Shown here: one piece after another, positions 1-5,870 of the stretch | How the letters are laid out: every line of letters starts with the position of its first letter | How positions within the stretch are numbered: the first letter of the stretch is position 1 | DNA from: an uncultured Oxalobacteraceae bacterium | GTDB taxonomy: Bacteria > Pseudomonadota > Gammaproteobacteria > Burkholderiales > Burkholderiaceae | Direction of reading: 5' to 3' | Length of the DNA stretch: 5,870 nt | Assembly: GCA_946479255.1 (NCBI GenBank) | Contig: CAMLFK010000297.1 | Location: 1 to 5,870 of the forward strand | Translations under genes and position numbers: made by a program | The notes under the pieces: generated by a model | Databases searched by the model: none | The model's input: the letters and a program-made list of their open reading frames with translations, nothing else | Told to the model about the DNA's origin: nothing

Positions 1-740
1 CCGACCGCACCGGCACCGGCACCCGCTCGGTGTTCGGCTACCAGATGCGCTTCAAGCTGCAGGAAGGCTTCCCCCTGGTGACCACCAAGAAGCTGCACCT
101 CAAGTCCATCATCCATGAACTGATCTGGTTCCTGGCCGGCTCCACCAACATCGGCTACCTCAAGGACAACGGCGTGCGCATCTGGGACGAGTGGGCCGAC
201 GAGAACGGTGAGCTCGGCCCTATTTATGGCTACCAATGGCGTAACTGGCCGGCCCCGGATGGCGGCCACATCGACCAGATCACCCAGGTCATGGACCAGA
301 TCAGGAACACGCCGGATTCGCGCCGCATCATCGTCTCGGCCTGGAACGTGGCCGACATCCCGCAGATGAAGTTGCCGCCCTGCCACGCGCTGTTCCAGTT
401 TTATGTGGCCGACGGAAAGCTATCCTGCCAGTTGTACCAGCGCAGTGCCGACATTTTCCTCGGCGTGCCTTTCAACATTGCCTCCTACGCATTGCTGACC
501 CACATGATGGCCCAGCAGGCCGGGCTGGAAGTGGGCGACTTCGTGTGGACCGGCGGCGACTGCCACCTGTACTCGAACCACATGGAACAAGTCGAGCTGC
601 AACTGTCGCGCGAGCCGATGGCCCTGCCCAAGCTGGTCATTGCGCGCAAGCCGGATTCGCTGTTCGACTACAAGTTCGAAGATGTCGAGATCGTCGGCTA
701 CGAGTCGCATCCGCACATCAAGGCGGCCGTGGCGGTGTAG
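1..740 (+). CDS. thyA: Thymidylate synthase, 5'-truncated by window edge
   Basis: This enzyme converts dUMP to dTMP using 5,10-methylenetetrahydrofolate as both carbon donor and reductant, and releases dihydrofolate; it is a cytosolic homodimer. The reading frame is open from base 3 and starts with DRTGTGTRS, the phosphate-binding loop at residues 20-28 of the E. coli enzyme, so only about 19 N-terminal residues lie outside the window. The 245 visible residues match the 264-residue family length. Visible family landmarks are [11 protein letters not shown] (the arginines that reach into the partner subunit), the catalytic Cys in LPPCHA (codon 381-383, E. coli Cys146), [18 protein letters not shown], and [12 protein letters not shown] with the nucleotide-binding His and Tyr. 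The C-terminus HIKAAVAV ends like the family's mobile tail. The GTG at 30 is internal, not a start. Nothing looks broken. folA, its metabolic partner, lies about 1.7 kb downstream on the same strand. Confidence 0.97.
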   Translation, partial: DRTGTGTRSVFGYQMRFKLQEGFPLVTTKKLHLKSIIHELIWFLAGSTNIGYLKDNGVRIWDEWADENGELGPIYGYQWRNWPAPDGGHIDQITQVMDQIRNTPDSRRIIVSAWNVADIPQMKLPPCHALFQFYVADGKLSCQLYQRSADIFLGVPFNIASYALLTHMMAQQAGLEVGDFVWTGGDCHLYSNHMEQVELQLSREPMALPKLVIARKPDSLFDYKFEDVEIVGYESHPHIKAAVAV

Positions 741-764
741 TCCCGCAATGCTACCCTTTAACGT

Positions 765-792
765 TTGAGTTTTAAATAAGATTGGTGATAAG
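765..792 (+). promoter_or_regulatory. Possible sigma70 promoter for the EEP-like gene
   Basis: An AT-rich patch between thyA and the next gene holds TTGAGT (765-770), a 16-bp spacer and GATAAG (787-792), each matching 4 of 6 consensus bases. It lies 28 bp before the start codon, so any leader would be short. The patch is clearly poorer in GC than the flanking genes, which favours an independent promoter over pure read-through from thyA. The match is weak and was judged by eye. Confidence 0.3.
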
Positions 793-820
793 CTAAGCAG
801 ACTCGTCGTTAGGAGTCGCC

Positions 821-1780
821 ATGGTCTTCCCGATCTTCGCTTATCAATCACTGAACGCGAACAGCAGCAAGAACCACAATATCGCGTCGCTCAATTCACA
901 GCAGCACACGGTCATGGCCCATGATCACTTCGCGACCGAAAAGTCCGAGGCCAAATTGCTGAGTTATCCGACCAACCCGGACTATCCCGGGACACCCATT
1001 TACGGCCCGGCCCAGGCGCTCAGCCCGGGTGCGCAAGGGGCGATGAACAAGGGCCAGCACAGCGACCAGGAATTCTCCCTCATGCTGGGCAATAAGGTCC
1101 TGCAGGTCAGGCAAGCCATCTGCCACAATCTCGGCGCCGTGCCCGACCTGGTCACCTTCGGCGAAGTCGACCATACCCACACCGACCTCGGGAGCTTCAA
1201 TGCCCTGGCGGGATCGCCTGTCGCGATGCTTGGCGCGCAAGGCAAGGCCTGCCAGAATTTCAGTATCTACCGCGGCAGTGTTCTGCCGGCGCAGTTCCTC
1301 GGGTCGGCGGAGGGATGGAGCGCGGTCGAGATCGCGCGCCTTGTCGTGGTATTTGTCCACGTGCCCAACGCCAAGGCAAAAGACCGGGCGGCCACGGTGC
1401 AGTTCTACAAAGGCATACAGTCGAAGCTGGGCGGCCGCGTGTTCGACATCGTCATGGGCGACACCAATCAGGGCTCGGCGTCGTTTACCCCGGAATGCGT
1501 GACGGCGGCGGTGGGGACGACCGGCATTGAGTTCGTCGACGCCCATCCGGGCAAGGAAATCTCGCCCATCGATGCTTATATGCTGACCATGAACGGCACC
1601 AACTCGAAGCTGGACCGCAAGTATGATGTGGCGGTCTATAACCGCAAGACGGTCAAGGTCCTGGAGTGCGGGTACTTTACCCAGCACGTAGGCGGCGGTG
1701 CGGGGACATCGAAAGCGGTCACCGATCACATGGGCATCGTGATCAAGGTCGAGAACCTCAAAACCTGGATGGATGCTTGA
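821..1780 (+). CDS. Divergent endonuclease/exonuclease/phosphatase (EEP, DNase I-like) family protein
   Basis: The protein has 319 aa. The ATG at 821 follows AGGAG (811-815) with a 5-nt spacer, which fixes the start. I do not recognise the specific protein, but the order of motifs fits the DNase I/EEP fold: FGEVDHTHTD (E115, a candidate metal ligand), VVVFVHVPN (H180), DIVMGDTNQG (D214 and N216, resembling the GDFN motif), LDRKYDVAVYN (resembling the segment before the last strand), and AVTDHMGIVIKV (D302/H303, resembling the terminal SDH). Family members are Mg-dependent phosphodiesterases or phosphatases acting on nucleic acids, inositol phosphates or lipids; the substrate here cannot be read. 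The first 90 residues are polar and match nothing I know. There is no signal peptide or membrane segment, so the protein is probably cytoplasmic. Several normally invariant EEP residues are altered (GDTN for GDFN, TDH for SDH), so activity is uncertain. Its position between thyA and folA suggests an accessory insertion. Confidence 0.6.
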   Translation: MVFPIFAYQSLNANSSKNHNIASLNSQQHTVMAHDHFATEKSEAKLLSYPTNPDYPGTPIYGPAQALSPGAQGAMNKGQHSDQEFSLMLGNKVLQVRQAICHNLGAVPDLVTFGEVDHTHTDLGSFNALAGSPVAMLGAQGKACQNFSIYRGSVLPAQFLGSAEGWSAVEIARLVVVFVHVPNAKAKDRAATVQFYKGIQSKLGGRVFDIVMGDTNQGSASFTPECVTAAVGTTGIEFVDAHPGKEISPIDAYMLTMNGTNSKLDRKYDVAVYNRKTVKVLECGYFTQHVGGGAGTSKAVTDHMGIVIKVENLKTWMDA

Positions 1781-1917
1781 TCGAATCCGCTTGGAATTGC
1801 CAGACGACAATTAAGACTTTACTCAATGCAACAAATTCCTGAGGCCTGATACTCGTGGAACTGCCGTCGATGTCGCATCGGACGCGCAGCTCCCTTCGAC
1901 AGCCACATGGAGCCTTC

Positions 1918-2388
1918 ATGAAATCTTTAACCCGCGGCATCACCCTCCAGCCGGCAGGCGGGCGCCACGCGCCCAGCTTGTTCGACTGGAAGAGCAGAAT
2001 CGGGCGGGCGTTTTTCGTGGCTTACAGCTTCGGTGCCGCGCTGCCGCCGCTGGCAGCAATGGTCTACCTGAACACCACGGCCACCACCAGCCACCCTTTC
2101 CTTTTCGCCGCCACTGTGTTTGCAGCGGCCTTGTTGGTGATCGCAAGCTTCCGGCGCTTGCGCGATGTCGGCTATCGCGGCTGGGCATGCCCGCTGGCGC
2201 TCATTCCCATGCTCAATATCGGCCTGCTTCTCTACCTTGCCTTCATGCGCGGCACGGATGGCCCCAATCCGCACGGGCATCAGCCCTCGGGCAATTCCGG
2301 CATGGTCCTCGGCTGCGCCTTGCTGTTCCCGACGCTGGCCGCAATTTGCGCCATCATCCTGTCCATACGCCTGCCAGGCGCCATATAA
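1918..2388 (+). CDS. DUF805 family inner-membrane protein
   Basis: This is a small integral membrane protein of 156 aa with no known biochemical role. The DUF805 signature is clear. LFDWKSRIGRAFF (residues 21-33) is the typical entry motif before the first helix. FRRLRDVGYRGW (78-89) is the conserved loop. GTDGPNPHG (112-120) is the conserved Gly-Pro-Asn turn. Likely membrane segments are at about 31-51, 61-77, 89-109 and 128-150. I chose the ATG at 1918 because GGAG (1909-1912) sits 5 nt upstream and the family normally begins shortly before the LFDW motif. An in-frame GTG at 1855 and ATG at 1870 would add 21 or 16 polar residues and cannot be excluded. The gene ends 79 bp before folA, which has its own promoter, so tight coupling is not required. 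The 137 bp upstream hold no clear terminator; the nearest promoter-like pair is TTGCCA (1797) and TTTACT (1818), with too short a spacer. Confidence 0.85.
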   Translation: MKSLTRGITLQPAGGRHAPSLFDWKSRIGRAFFVAYSFGAALPPLAAMVYLNTTATTSHPFLFAATVFAAALLVIASFRRLRDVGYRGWACPLALIPMLNIGLLLYLAFMRGTDGPNPHGHQPSGNSGMVLGCALLFPTLAAICAIILSIRLPGAI

Positions 2389-2408
2389 GCCGGCCGCGTT
2401 CTCCTGGG

Positions 2409-2455
2409 GATTGGCGCGCAATCCGCATTTGCCCGATAATGCGAGCTCGCCAATC
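2409..2455 (+). repeat. Inverted repeat and palindrome bracketing the folA promoter
   Basis: GATTGGCG (2409-2416) and CGCCAATC (2448-2455) are perfect 8-bp inverted arms separated by 31 bp. They enclose the spacer and -10 element, and the left arm contains the -35. Just after the -10 lies the perfect 10-bp palindrome GCGAGCTCGC (2441-2450). The arrangement could be an operator pair or a leader structure, or could be chance in GC-rich DNA. In the degenerate copy at 5110-5156 the left arm survives, but both the right arm and the palindrome carry a substitution. Confidence 0.35.
2411..2440 (+). promoter_or_regulatory. Predicted sigma70 promoter of folA
   Basis: TTGGCG (2411-2416), an 18-bp spacer and GATAAT (2435-2440) match the -35 and -10 consensus at 4/6 and 5/6. 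Transcription would start near 2447, followed almost at once by the ribosome binding site AAGGAG (2456-2461). The same stretch is preserved in decayed form at 5112-5140, where the -10 has drifted to GGCAAT. Confidence 0.6.
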
Positions 2456-2467
2456 AAGGAGCATGCT

Positions 2468-2974
2468 GTGTCCCGAATTACCCTCGTAGTGGCTACCGAT
2501 GCCGGCCGCGGCATCGGCGCCGGCAACAAGATGCCCTGGCATCTGCCCGAAGACCTCGCCCACTTCAAGCGCCTGACCACCGGCCGCCCCGTCATCATGG
2601 GCCGCAAGACCTTCGACTCGATCGGCCGGGTACTGCCGAACCGCCGCAATATCGTCATCACCCGCAACGCCGCCTGGCGCCACGACGGCGTGGAAACCGC
2701 CGGCTCGCTCGATGAAGCGATCGCCATGTGTGCCGAGCCCGAGATTTGCGTGATCGGCGGCGGCCAGATCTTCGCCGAGGCAATGAGCATCGCCGAACGT
2801 ATCGAACTGACCGAGATCGGCCGGCGCTGGGAGTGCGATACCTTCTTCCCGGAGCTGGACCAGGCCGTATGGCAGGAGCGCGCCCGCGAAACCCATCACT
2901 CCGCCGCCAACGGCTTCGATTATTCCTTCGTCACCCTCGAGCGCCGGGTGGGCGCCAGCCGGGCCGGCGCGTAG
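2468..2974 (+). CDS. folA: Dihydrofolate reductase
   Basis: This enzyme reduces 7,8-dihydrofolate to tetrahydrofolate with NADPH in the cytosol, regenerating the cofactor that thymidylate synthase oxidises; it is the trimethoprim target. The protein has 168 aa, normal for the family. The start is the GTG at 2468, 6 nt after a strong AAGGAG (2456-2461); the ATG at 2463 is out of frame. Motifs in order: ITLVVATDAGRGIG (N-terminal strand, residues 4-17), the Met20-loop core NKMPWHLPEDLAHFKR with W24 and the catalytic acid D29 (E. coli Trp22 and Asp27), RPVIMGRKTFDSIGR (40-54), LPNRRNIVITRN (56-67) and the NADPH-binding CVIGGGQIF (94-102). All key residues are present and nothing suggests a resistance-type variant. 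The gene ends 24 bp from the stop of the convergent chemoreceptor gene. A decayed second copy lies at 5110-5214. Confidence 0.97.
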   Translation: MSRITLVVATDAGRGIGAGNKMPWHLPEDLAHFKRLTTGRPVIMGRKTFDSIGRVLPNRRNIVITRNAAWRHDGVETAGSLDEAIAMCAEPEICVIGGGQIFAEAMSIAERIELTEIGRRWECDTFFPELDQAVWQERARETHHSAANGFDYSFVTLERRVGASRAGA

Positions 2975-2990
2975 ATCCTTCGGCCGCGCC
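2962..2990. terminator. Weak stem-loop at the folA/mcp convergent ends
   Basis: GGCGCG (2966-2971) can pair with CGCGCC (2985-2990) across a 13-nt loop, or GGCC (2962-2965) with GGCC (2982-2985). It overlaps the folA stop codon and lies just beyond the mcp stop, so it could serve both strands. There is no T-tract on either side, so intrinsic termination is unproven. The counterpart next to the second mcp (5202-5225) forms a better hairpin. Confidence 0.25.
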
Positions 2991-2998
2991 CTGCCCGA

Positions 2999-4708
2999 TC
3001 AGAACTCTTCCCAGTCCTCTGCCCCGGCAGCCACTTTCTGCCTGGCCGCCGCCGGCGCTGCAGCCACCTTCTGCGCAATCGCCGCGCGGGGCGCCGGCGC
3101 GGCCCTGCGTGCCGGCGTTGCCGGGCGCCGGTTCGGCGCCGCATCCAGGTTGAACACGCCCACCACCTTGCTCAGCATGCTGGCCTGATCCTCCAGCGAT
3201 CCGGCCGCCGCCGCCGCTTCCTCGACCAGTGCCACGTTCTGCTGGGTGATTGCGTCCATCTGCCCGATCGCAAGGTTGATCTGGTCCAGTCCCGAGGTCT
3301 GCTCCTGGCTGGCCGTGGTGATCTCGCCCATGATGTCGGTCACGCGCTGGATGCTGGTGACGATTTCCTTCATCGTCACCCCGGCCTGGTCGACCAGGCG
3401 CGCACCGCTGTCGACCTTGCCGACCGAGTCGCCGATCAGCTCCTTGATCTCCTTGGCCGCCCCGGCCGAACGCTGCGCCAGGTTGCGCACCTCGGACGCC
3501 ACCACCGCGAATCCGCGTCCCTGTTCGCCGGCGCGGGCCGCTTCCACTGCCGCGTTGAGCGCCAGGATGTTGGTCTGGAAGGCGATGCCGTCGATCACGC
3601 CGATGATGTCGACGATCTTGCGCGACGATGCATTGATCGAGCCCATGGTGTCGACCACCTCGGCCACCACCTGGCCGCCGCGCACCGCCACTTCGGATGC
3701 CGACACCGCCAGCGCGTTGGCCTGGCGCGCATTGTCGGCGTTCTGGCGTACCGTGCTGGTCAGCTGTTCCATCGAGGAGGCGGTCTTCTCCAGCGAACCG
3801 GCCTGCGCGCTGCTGCGTTCGGACAGGTCCATATTGCCGGCCGCAATCTGGCGCGAAGCGCTCGAGATGGTGTCGGTACTCTGGCGCACTTCCGTAACGA
3901 TGCCGGCCAGGTTATTCTTCATCTTGCCCAGCGCGGTAAGCAGCATGCCGATTTCATTGCCGCCCTGCGATTCGATGCGGCCGGTCAGGTCGCCTTCGGC
4001 CACCCGGGTGGCGATCGCCGTCGCTTCGCTGAGCGGCGCCGAGATCGTGCGCAACAGGGTCAGGCCGACCACGATACCGGCCACCACCGCGGCCAGCAGC
4101 ACGCCGCCCATCACATACAAGGTGTATTTCAGGCTGGCTTCCACGCTTGCCTCATTGGCCGCCCTGCGGCTGTCGGCGGCGGCGGTCAGCGCCTTGAGCG
4201 CGCCGTCCCCAATCCGGTAGGACGGGTTGATTTTCTTGATCAGGACCGCTTGGGCGCCATCCCAGTCGCCGGCCTTGACGGCCGCCGCCGCGGCGGCGAT
4301 GTGGGCCATCCCCAGGCCGTCGCTCTTGGCATACCATTCCTCGGCCAGGCGCCGCTCTTCGGCGCTGCCGGCCGACGCCAGGTAGGCTTTCCATTTGCTG
4401 GCGGTGCCGGCAACCAGCGTGTCGATCTGGTTATAGTGCACGGTCAGCGGATGATCGTGCATCTTGGCCCATTCGAGCGTTGGATTGTGCTGCAGCGCCT
4501 GCAGGATCTGGCTGCGGCTCGATTCCATGTCGAGCCGGATCGCGGTCTGCGTCCAGGCCGCCTTCTGGTCGGCCAGTGTGATGCCTTTGATCATACCGAT
4601 CGCGCGCTCGGCGCCGTAGATGCCCATCGTGCCGATGGCCAGCATCAGCGCGATGAGCAGTGCGAGCGCGGCGACTACCAAGGTCTTGATCCTGAGATTG
4701 TCAAACAT
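2999..4708 (-). CDS. Methyl-accepting chemotaxis protein (4HB-HAMP-MCP signal)
   Basis: This is a transmembrane chemoreceptor of 569 aa that senses a ligand outside the inner membrane and controls CheA via CheW. The ATG at 4708 is preceded by AGGAGG (4716-4721 on the + strand) with a 7-nt spacer. TM1 is at about residues 8-30. The periplasmic stretch (about 31-194) has the size and helical character of a four-helix-bundle sensor. TM2 is at about 195-218, followed by a HAMP domain (about 219-272, beginning TISAPLSEA). The cytoplasmic hairpin follows, with its conserved tip at about 372-405 ([19 protein letters not shown], then [15 protein letters not shown]). [10 protein letters not shown] (307-316) and the EQTSGLDQI region are likely methylation helices. 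After an Ala/Pro-rich linker (about 522-563) the protein ends in DWEEF, a match to the xWxxF tether for CheR/CheB. The ligand is unknown. No clear sigma28 promoter was found upstream. The paralogue at 5240-5870 is very similar. Confidence 0.95.
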   Translation of the reverse strand: MFDNLRIKTLVVAALALLIALMLAIGTMGIYGAERAIGMIKGITLADQKAAWTQTAIRLDMESSRSQILQALQHNPTLEWAKMHDHPLTVHYNQIDTLVAGTASKWKAYLASAGSAEERRLAEEWYAKSDGLGMAHIAAAAAAVKAGDWDGAQAVLIKKINPSYRIGDGALKALTAAADSRRAANEASVEASLKYTLYVMGGVLLAAVVAGIVVGLTLLRTISAPLSEATAIATRVAEGDLTGRIESQGGNEIGMLLTALGKMKNNLAGIVTEVRQSTDTISSASRQIAAGNMDLSERSSAQAGSLEKTASSMEQLTSTVRQNADNARQANALAVSASEVAVRGGQVVAEVVDTMGSINASSRKIVDIIGVIDGIAFQTNILALNAAVEAARAGEQGRGFAVVASEVRNLAQRSAGAAKEIKELIGDSVGKVDSGARLVDQAGVTMKEIVTSIQRVTDIMGEITTASQEQTSGLDQINLAIGQMDAITQQNVALVEEAAAAAGSLEDQASMLSKVVGVFNLDAAPNRRPATPARRAAPAPRAAIAQKVAAAPAAARQKVAAGAEDWEEF

Positions 4709-4944
4709 GCTGTTTCCTCCTGTATTGTTGAAGCTTTATCACGGCTGCTTGAAGTACAGCGGCGACGCCCGTACGGCCCAGCTCGAATCTTCACCCTTCA
4801 GAGGGGCAAGGTTTTTGTAGACCGGTAGGAATCAGGTATCGAACAGGATGTTGGGGAAGGGGCCGTTCTCCGCCTTTGACCGGCTCCAAGATACAGTGGG
4901 GGATTTTTGCTGTGACGCGAGTCATTCGGTTCGACATAAGCGAG

Positions 4945-4971
4945 TCCCCTGTTCAAAAATGCGCTAGGGGA
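4945..4971. repeat. Inverted repeat TCCCCT/AGGGGA
   Basis: Perfect 6-bp arms TCCCCT (4945-4950) and AGGGGA (4966-4971) surround a 15-nt AT-rich centre. It lies about 240 bp upstream of the complete chemoreceptor gene. The spacing of about two helical turns between arm centres would suit a dimeric regulator, but no known operator matches, and a 6-bp repeat can arise by chance. Confidence 0.25.
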
Positions 4972-5031
4972 ACGGTATCGCTTGAATCCGTCGACTTAAT
5001 TGATTTCGGTCAAGTTGAAGTTGGATGTAGC

Positions 5032-5055
5032 GCCTTGACGACGTTTCTCGTCGGC
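5032..5055. repeat. Stem-loop with 2-nt bulge
   Basis: GCC-tt-GACGA (5032-5041) pairs with TCGTC-GGC (5048-5055) across a 6-nt loop, giving eight base pairs with a TT bulge. It lies about 185 bp beyond the stop of the second chemoreceptor gene in its direction of transcription and could mark a transcript end. No U-tract follows on either strand. Confidence 0.3.
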
Positions 5056-5109
5056 TGAACTTGCCGGACGAACACTACCGAACAAACGCAGCTATGCATG
5101 AAGGGTGGC

Positions 5110-5214
5110 GATTGGCGCAGACCGGCATTTGCCCGGCAATGCCAGCTCGCCAAGCAAGGAGCACCTGGTGTCCGCTTCCCCCTCGTAGCGGGCGCCAGCC
5201 GGGCCGGCTCGTAG
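5110..5214 (+). pseudogene. folA fossil: promoter, start and last codons of a deleted duplicate
   Basis: This stretch aligns with intact folA in two pieces. Bases 5110-5191 match 2409-2492: the promoter (TTGGCG at 5112, decayed -10 at 5135), the RBS AAGGAG (5156-5161), the GTG start (5168) and the first codons. Bases 5188-5214 match 2948-2974: the last codons and the TAG stop (5212-5214). The 459 bp in between are missing, and the junction falls on a GTGG present at both edges of the lost segment (2489-2492 and 2948-2951; GCGG in the scar). A further 1-base loss after the start shifts the frame, so translation would stop after six codons (TAG 5186-5188). From start to stop it measures 47 bp, exactly 507 minus 459 minus 1. 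No functional enzyme can be made. Together with the adjacent mcp paralogue it shows that a folA-mcp block was duplicated. Confidence 0.85.
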
Positions 5215-5225
5215 AGCCTCCGGCC
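5202..5225. terminator. GC-rich hairpin between the folA fossil and second mcp
   Basis: GGCC-GGCTC (5202-5210), a GTA loop and GAGCC (5214-5218), then a 3-nt bulge and GGCC (5222-5225), form a nine-pair stem located 15-38 bp past the second mcp stop. It includes the old folA stop codon in its loop. The equivalent place beside intact folA has only a weaker stem. It may stabilise or end the mcp transcript, but lacks a U-tract, so intrinsic termination is doubtful. Confidence 0.35.
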
Positions 5226-5239
5226 GGCGCCCGGCCCGA

Positions 5240-5870
5240 TCAGAACTCTTCCCAGTCCTCGGCACCAGCGGCCACTTTCTTCCTGGCCGGCGGCGCCACA
5301 GCCACCTTCTGTGCAATCGCCGCGCGGGGCGCAGGCGTGCGTGGCGGCGCTGCCGCAGGGCGCGCCAGCGCGGCTTGCAGCGGACGGCGGTTCGGCGCCT
5401 CGTCGAGGGTGAACACGCCCACCACCTTGCTCAGCATGCTGGCCTGATCCTGCAGCGATCCGGCGGCCGCTGCCGCTTCCTCGACCAGCGCCACGTTCTG
5501 CTGGGTGATGTCGTCCATCTGGCCGATGGCCTTGTTGATCTGGTCCAGGCCCGAGGTCTGCTCCTGGCTGGCCGTGGTGATCTCGCCCATGATGTCGGTC
5601 ACGCGCTGGATGCTGGTGACGATTTCCTTCATCGTCACCCCGGCCTGGTCGACCAGGCGCGCACCGCTGTCGACCTTGCCGACCGAGTCGCCGATCAGCT
5701 CCTTGATCTCCTTGGCCGCGCCGGCCGAGCGCTGCGCCAGGTTGCGCACTTCGCTGGCCACCACCGCGAAGCCGCGTCCCTGCTCGCCGGCGCGGGCCGC
5801 TTCCACCGCCGCGTTCAGCGCCAGGATGTTGGTCTGGAACGCGATGCCGTCGATGACGGCGATGATGTCG
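5240..5870 (-). CDS. Methyl-accepting chemotaxis protein paralogue, C-terminal part only
   Basis: The frame is open to the window edge. The last 209 residues are visible, beginning at [14 protein letters not shown] at the receptor tip; the sensor, membrane and HAMP parts lie beyond base 5870. It aligns residue for residue with the receptor at 2999-4708 through the hairpin tip ([15 protein letters not shown]) and the descending helix. The two then differ in the Ala/Pro-rich linker, which is 6 residues longer here, before sharing the exact ending [12 protein letters not shown] with its CheR/CheB tether. The Val at 5806 is internal, not a start. The conserved tip implies it uses the same CheA/CheW machinery. 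Its sensing specificity cannot be judged. It is the second half of a duplicated folA-mcp unit. Confidence 0.93.
   Translation of the reverse strand, partial: DIIAVIDGIAFQTNILALNAAVEAARAGEQGRGFAVVASEVRNLAQRSAGAAKEIKELIGDSVGKVDSGARLVDQAGVTMKEIVTSIQRVTDIMGEITTASQEQTSGLDQINKAIGQMDDITQQNVALVEEAAAAAGSLQDQASMLSKVVGVFTLDEAPNRRPLQAALARPAAAPPRTPAPRAAIAQKVAVAPPARKKVAAGAEDWEEF

Larger units (their letters stand above)
4709..5109. other. 401-bp gap without a convincing gene
   Basis: This gap separates the chemoreceptor start from the folA fossil and must hold the receptor's promoter, but I cannot assign one: no good TAAAGTTT/GCCGATAA (sigma28) or TTGACA/TATAAT pair is visible on the - strand. From about 4890 to 5060 the DNA is noticeably poorer in GC than the genes. 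A 60-codon open frame at 4876-5058 (+) would need a TTG start and has no ribosome binding site, and its translation shows no recognisable motif. A small CCCT-TCAG-AGGG stem (4794-4805) precedes a T5 run (4812-4816), too weak to call a terminator. Other elements: inverted repeats at 4945-4971 and 5032-5055, and a direct repeat GCGAGTC at 4917 and 4940. The gap does not resemble the DUF805 gene that precedes intact folA, so the duplication does not extend leftward into it. Confidence 0.6.

Noticed and set aside
896..1810. Long 304-codon open frame on the - strand covering the EEP-like gene
   Set aside because: It is Arg/His-rich with no recognisable motif, as expected for the antisense of a GC-rich gene; the + strand frame has an RBS and EEP-like motifs.
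1795..1812. AATTG/CAATT stem after the EEP-like gene as a terminator
   Set aside because: Five AT-rich pairs with an 8-nt loop and no T-tract; too weak.
2354..2899. Open frame on the - strand across folA
   Set aside because: It lies opposite a full-length, motif-complete DHFR and shows no family features.
3246..4220. 324-codon open frame on the + strand inside the chemoreceptor gene
   Set aside because: Ser/Thr/Ala-rich low-complexity translation in the antisense of a clear MCP; no RBS or domain.
4733..4760. GTGATAAAG on the - strand as a -10 for the complete mcp
   Set aside because: No acceptable -35 for sigma70 or sigma28 at the right distance.
4794..4816. CCCT-TCAG-AGGG stem before a T5 run as a terminator
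   Set aside because: Four-pair stem, six bases between stem and T-run, and no + strand gene upstream that needs it.
5009..5036. TCAAGTTG followed about 12 nt later by GCGCCTTG, resembling a sigma28 chemotaxis promoter
   Set aside because: Only the -35-like half fits, the -10 half does not resemble GCCGATAA, and it points away from both receptor genes.
4876..5058. 60-codon open frame in the gap
   Set aside because: TTG start, no ribosome binding site, no motif and no partner in the neighbourhood; length is within chance for a lower-GC stretch.
2999..5870. Repeated mcp and folA sequence as a mobile element or IS
   Set aside because: The repeats are direct copies of host genes with no transposase, terminal inverted repeats or target-site duplication; tandem duplication explains them.

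Overview
The window looks like a chromosomal segment of a high-GC betaproteobacterium, most likely Oxalobacteraceae (Massilia/Duganella/Telluria-like). This rests on GC-rich codon use, the style of the thymidylate synthase and dihydrofolate reductase, and multiple paralogous chemoreceptors with long Ala/Pro-rich tails ending in a CheR/CheB-tethering pentapeptide. The genus is inferred from general resemblance, not from a search.

Left part (1-2974, all + strand): the 3' 93% of thyA; a 319-aa protein that I read as a divergent endonuclease/exonuclease/phosphatase (EEP, DNase I-like) enzyme; a small DUF805-type membrane protein; and a complete folA with its own promoter. ThyA makes dTMP and releases dihydrofolate, and FolA reduces dihydrofolate back to tetrahydrofolate, so the outer two genes form one metabolic cycle. 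The two genes between them have no obvious part in it.

Right part (2975-5870): a complete methyl-accepting chemotaxis protein gene on the - strand converges on folA. A 402-bp gap without a convincing gene follows. Then comes a roughly 105-bp fossil of folA (promoter/RBS/start region fused to the last codons), and finally the 3' third of a second, closely related chemoreceptor gene, also on the - strand.

The main discovery is that the right end repeats the layout 'folA promoter - folA - convergent mcp'. The second folA has lost 459 bp between two GTGG tetranucleotides and carries a 1-base frameshift. The locus is therefore a tandem segmental duplication in which the redundant essential gene was erased while the receptor copy was kept. 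The two receptor copies also share a 170-bp identical block flanked on both sides by about 9% divergence, which suggests gene conversion. I see no CRISPR array, tRNA, rRNA or insertion sequence, and no wholly new multi-gene system.
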